The notes under the pieces: model-generated
The model's input: the letters and a program-made list of their open reading frames with translations, nothing else
What the model was told of the DNA's origin: nothing
The model's database searches: none
Made by a program: the position numbers and the translations under genes
In this document: positions 62,542 through 64,000 of the stretch, in pieces
How positions within the stretch are numbered: position 1 is the first letter of the stretch
Layout of the letters: each line of letters opens with the position of its first letter
NCBI RefSeq assembly: GCF_017498485.1
Contig: NZ_CP071795.1
Span: 3,330,501-3,394,500, forward strand
Reading direction: 5' to 3'
Source: Polaribacter batillariae
GTDB lineage: Bacteria > Bacteroidota > Bacteroidia > Flavobacteriales > Flavobacteriaceae
DNA length: 64,000 nt

Positions 62542-64000
62542 ATGAAGAAAATACTACTTTTAATTACTGTTTCATTATTAGTTTCTACGTCAATATTCGC
62601 ACAAAAACCAGCTAAATTAACTTCAAATCAAATTTACGAGAAAGTTCAAAAATTAAACTTTTTAGGCACTGCATTATACATTGCTGCACATCCAGATGAC
62701 GAAAATACACGACTAATCGCATATTTAGCAAACCACATAAAAGCAAGAACGGGTTATTTATCTTTAACTCGAGGAGATGGAGGACAAAATTTAATTGGGC
62801 CAGAAATTAGAGAACTATTAGGTGTCATTAGAACACAAGAATTATTAGCAGCAAGACGTGTAGATGGTGGAGAACAATTGTTTACAAGAGCCAACGATTT
62901 TGGGTACTCTAAACATCCAGATGAAACCTTAAAAATCTGGAATAAAAATGAAGTTTTAAGCGATGTTGTTTGGGCTATTAGAACTTTTAAACCCGATGTA
63001 ATTATCAACAGATTTAATCATAGAACACCAGGAACCACACATGGGCATCATACAAGTTCTGCCATTTTAAGTGTAGAAGCTTTTGATTTGGCAGGCGACA
63101 ATACAAAATATAAAGATCAGTTAAAATATACAAGTTCTTGGCAACCCAAACGATTGTTTTATAACACTTCTTCGTGGTTTTATAGAGATCGACAAAAGTT
63201 CGAAGAACAAGCCAAAGATTTTACAAAATTTAATGTTGGTGTGTATTACCCTTTAAAAGGCTTGTCTAACAACGAGTTAGCCTCTATCGCAAGTAGCCAA
63301 CATTTGTGCCAAGGTTTTGGAAGACTTACCACAAGAGGAAATCAAAATGAATATGTCGAGTTTTTAAAAGGCGACAAACCAAAAGATAAAAACGATATTT
63401 TTTCAGGAATAAATACCACTTGGAATCGTATAGAAAATGGTGGCGATATTGGTGATATTTTGTACGAAGTTGAAGAAAAATTCGATTTTGTAAACCCGTC
63501 TAAACATTTGCCAATGTTGTTAGAAGCATATCAAAAAATACAGAAATTAAAAGATCACCATTGGAGAAAAATTAAAGAAAAACAAATTTTAGAAATTATT
63601 GAAGCCTGTGCTGGTTTGTATTTAGAAGCCTCTGCTGTGAGTTCTTCTGGAACACCAAACTCAACAATAGAAGTTCATTTCGAAGCGTTAAATAGAAGTA
63701 GTTTTCCAGTTGAATTAACATCGATTTATTCTACGATTGATGGAAAAAAGATTCCTAAAAATATCGAATTACAGAGCAATAAAAAATCGAACTTTAAAGA
63801 AACAATTTTATTAAAAACAAATACTTATTCAGACCCATATTGGTTGCGAGAAAATGCTTCTTTGGGAATGTATGCTGTAAAAAATCAATTGTTAATTGGC
63901 AAACCAGAAACACCAAGTCCTGCACAAATAACATTTAATTTAACTATGGGTAATGTTGCGGTTTCCATTACAAAAGATGTCGTAAGAAGATATGCAGAAA
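62542..64000 (+). CDS. PIG-L-family deacetylase, cut by the window end
   Basis: Translation from the ATG at 62542 gives a signal peptide (MKKILLLITVSLLVSTSIFAQ) and then the PIG-L/LmbE zinc motif YIAAHPDDENTRLIAYL, in which His-Pro-Asp-Asp ligates the metal. GHHTSSAILS supplies further His residues. The frame is open to the last base (486 codons), so the protein is longer than the window shows. Long exported Bacteroidetes members of this family have extra C-terminal domains; here residues about 370-486 look like such a beta-rich region. They deacetylate amino-sugar derivatives, but the substrate is unknown. Confidence 0.9.
   Translation, partial: MKKILLLITVSLLVSTSIFAQKPAKLTSNQIYEKVQKLNFLGTALYIAAHPDDENTRLIAYLANHIKARTGYLSLTRGDGGQNLIGPEIRELLGVIRTQELLAARRVDGGEQLFTRANDFGYSKHPDETLKIWNKNEVLSDVVWAIRTFKPDVIINRFNHRTPGTTHGHHTSSAILSVEAFDLAGDNTKYKDQLKYTSSWQPKRLFYNTSSWFYRDRQKFEEQAKDFTKFNVGVYYPLKGLSNNELASIASSQHLCQGFGRLTTRGNQNEYVEFLKGDKPKDKNDIFSGINTTWNRIENGGDIGDILYEVEEKFDFVNPSKHLPMLLEAYQKIQKLKDHHWRKIKEKQILEIIEACAGLYLEASAVSSSGTPNSTIEVHFEALNRSSFPVELTSIYSTIDGKKIPKNIELQSNKKSNFKETILLKTNTYSDPYWLRENASLGMYAVKNQLLIGKPETPSPAQITFNLTMGNVAVSITKDVVRRYAE

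Overview
The window looks like a chromosomal segment of a marine member of the Flavobacteriaceae (Bacteroidetes), plausibly Polaribacter or a close relative. This rests on the very AT-rich DNA, two SusC/SusD pairs, a hybrid two-component system with an AraC output domain, a type IX secretion sorting domain, sulfatase lipoproteins, TAnnTTTG-type promoter boxes and the absence of clear Shine-Dalgarno sites. The genus is an inference. No rRNA, tRNA or CRISPR array was seen.

Layout. (1) 1-1.25 kb, minus strand: a partial RluF-like pseudouridine synthase and an AlkB-like dioxygenase. (2) 1.28-9.24 kb: an apparently complete trans-4-hydroxy-L-proline catabolic operon on the minus strand. It encodes a DapA-family deaminase, 2,5-dioxovalerate dehydrogenase, a DUF885 peptidase-like lipoprotein, 4-hydroxyproline epimerase, a DUF3781 protein and a DadA-like FAD oxidase. 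A divergent AraC regulator lies beside it. (3) 9.24-42.1 kb: a polysaccharide-utilisation-type locus. It has a hybrid sensor/regulator, two susCD operons, a fasciclin lipoprotein, an unknown lipoprotein, a GH109-like oxidoreductase, PKD/LamG lipoprotein, three sulfatases, a large BNR/LamG/PKD/T9SS protein and a PhoD-like phosphoesterase. An IS982 element inserted into a decayed IS1595 element separates the two susCD operons. (4) 42.5-43.8 kb: a small accessory island with a membrane HTH protein flanked by repeats and an IS3-like end. (5) 44-62.3 kb, mostly minus strand: housekeeping and unknown genes. These include a glycine-rich outer-membrane-like protein with FdhD/YdeP, a YdeI-type protein, a broken methyltransferase, an AI-2E-type permease, a broken PPOX protein, DUF1272, a divergent MocR regulator, RluA-type and VOC proteins, a frameshifted gamma-glutamyltransferase, ACP phosphodiesterase and dnaN. 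A 14-unit 101-bp tandem array lies within this stretch. (6) 62.5 kb to the end: a PIG-L deacetylase cut by the window edge.

How the genes may work together. The susCD operons would import glycans that have been desulfated (three sulfatases), dephosphorylated (PhoD-like) and trimmed of GalNAc (GH109-like). The hydroxyproline operon would turn hydroxyproline into 2-oxoglutarate. Their adjacency suggests, but does not prove, a target such as sulfated hydroxyproline-rich glycoprotein from algae.

Two other themes stand out. One is a family of palindromic repeats scattered between genes and expanded once into the 101-bp array. The other is a cluster of single-base homopolymer frameshifts between 47.9 and 53.6 kb, which could be real decay or sequencing error.
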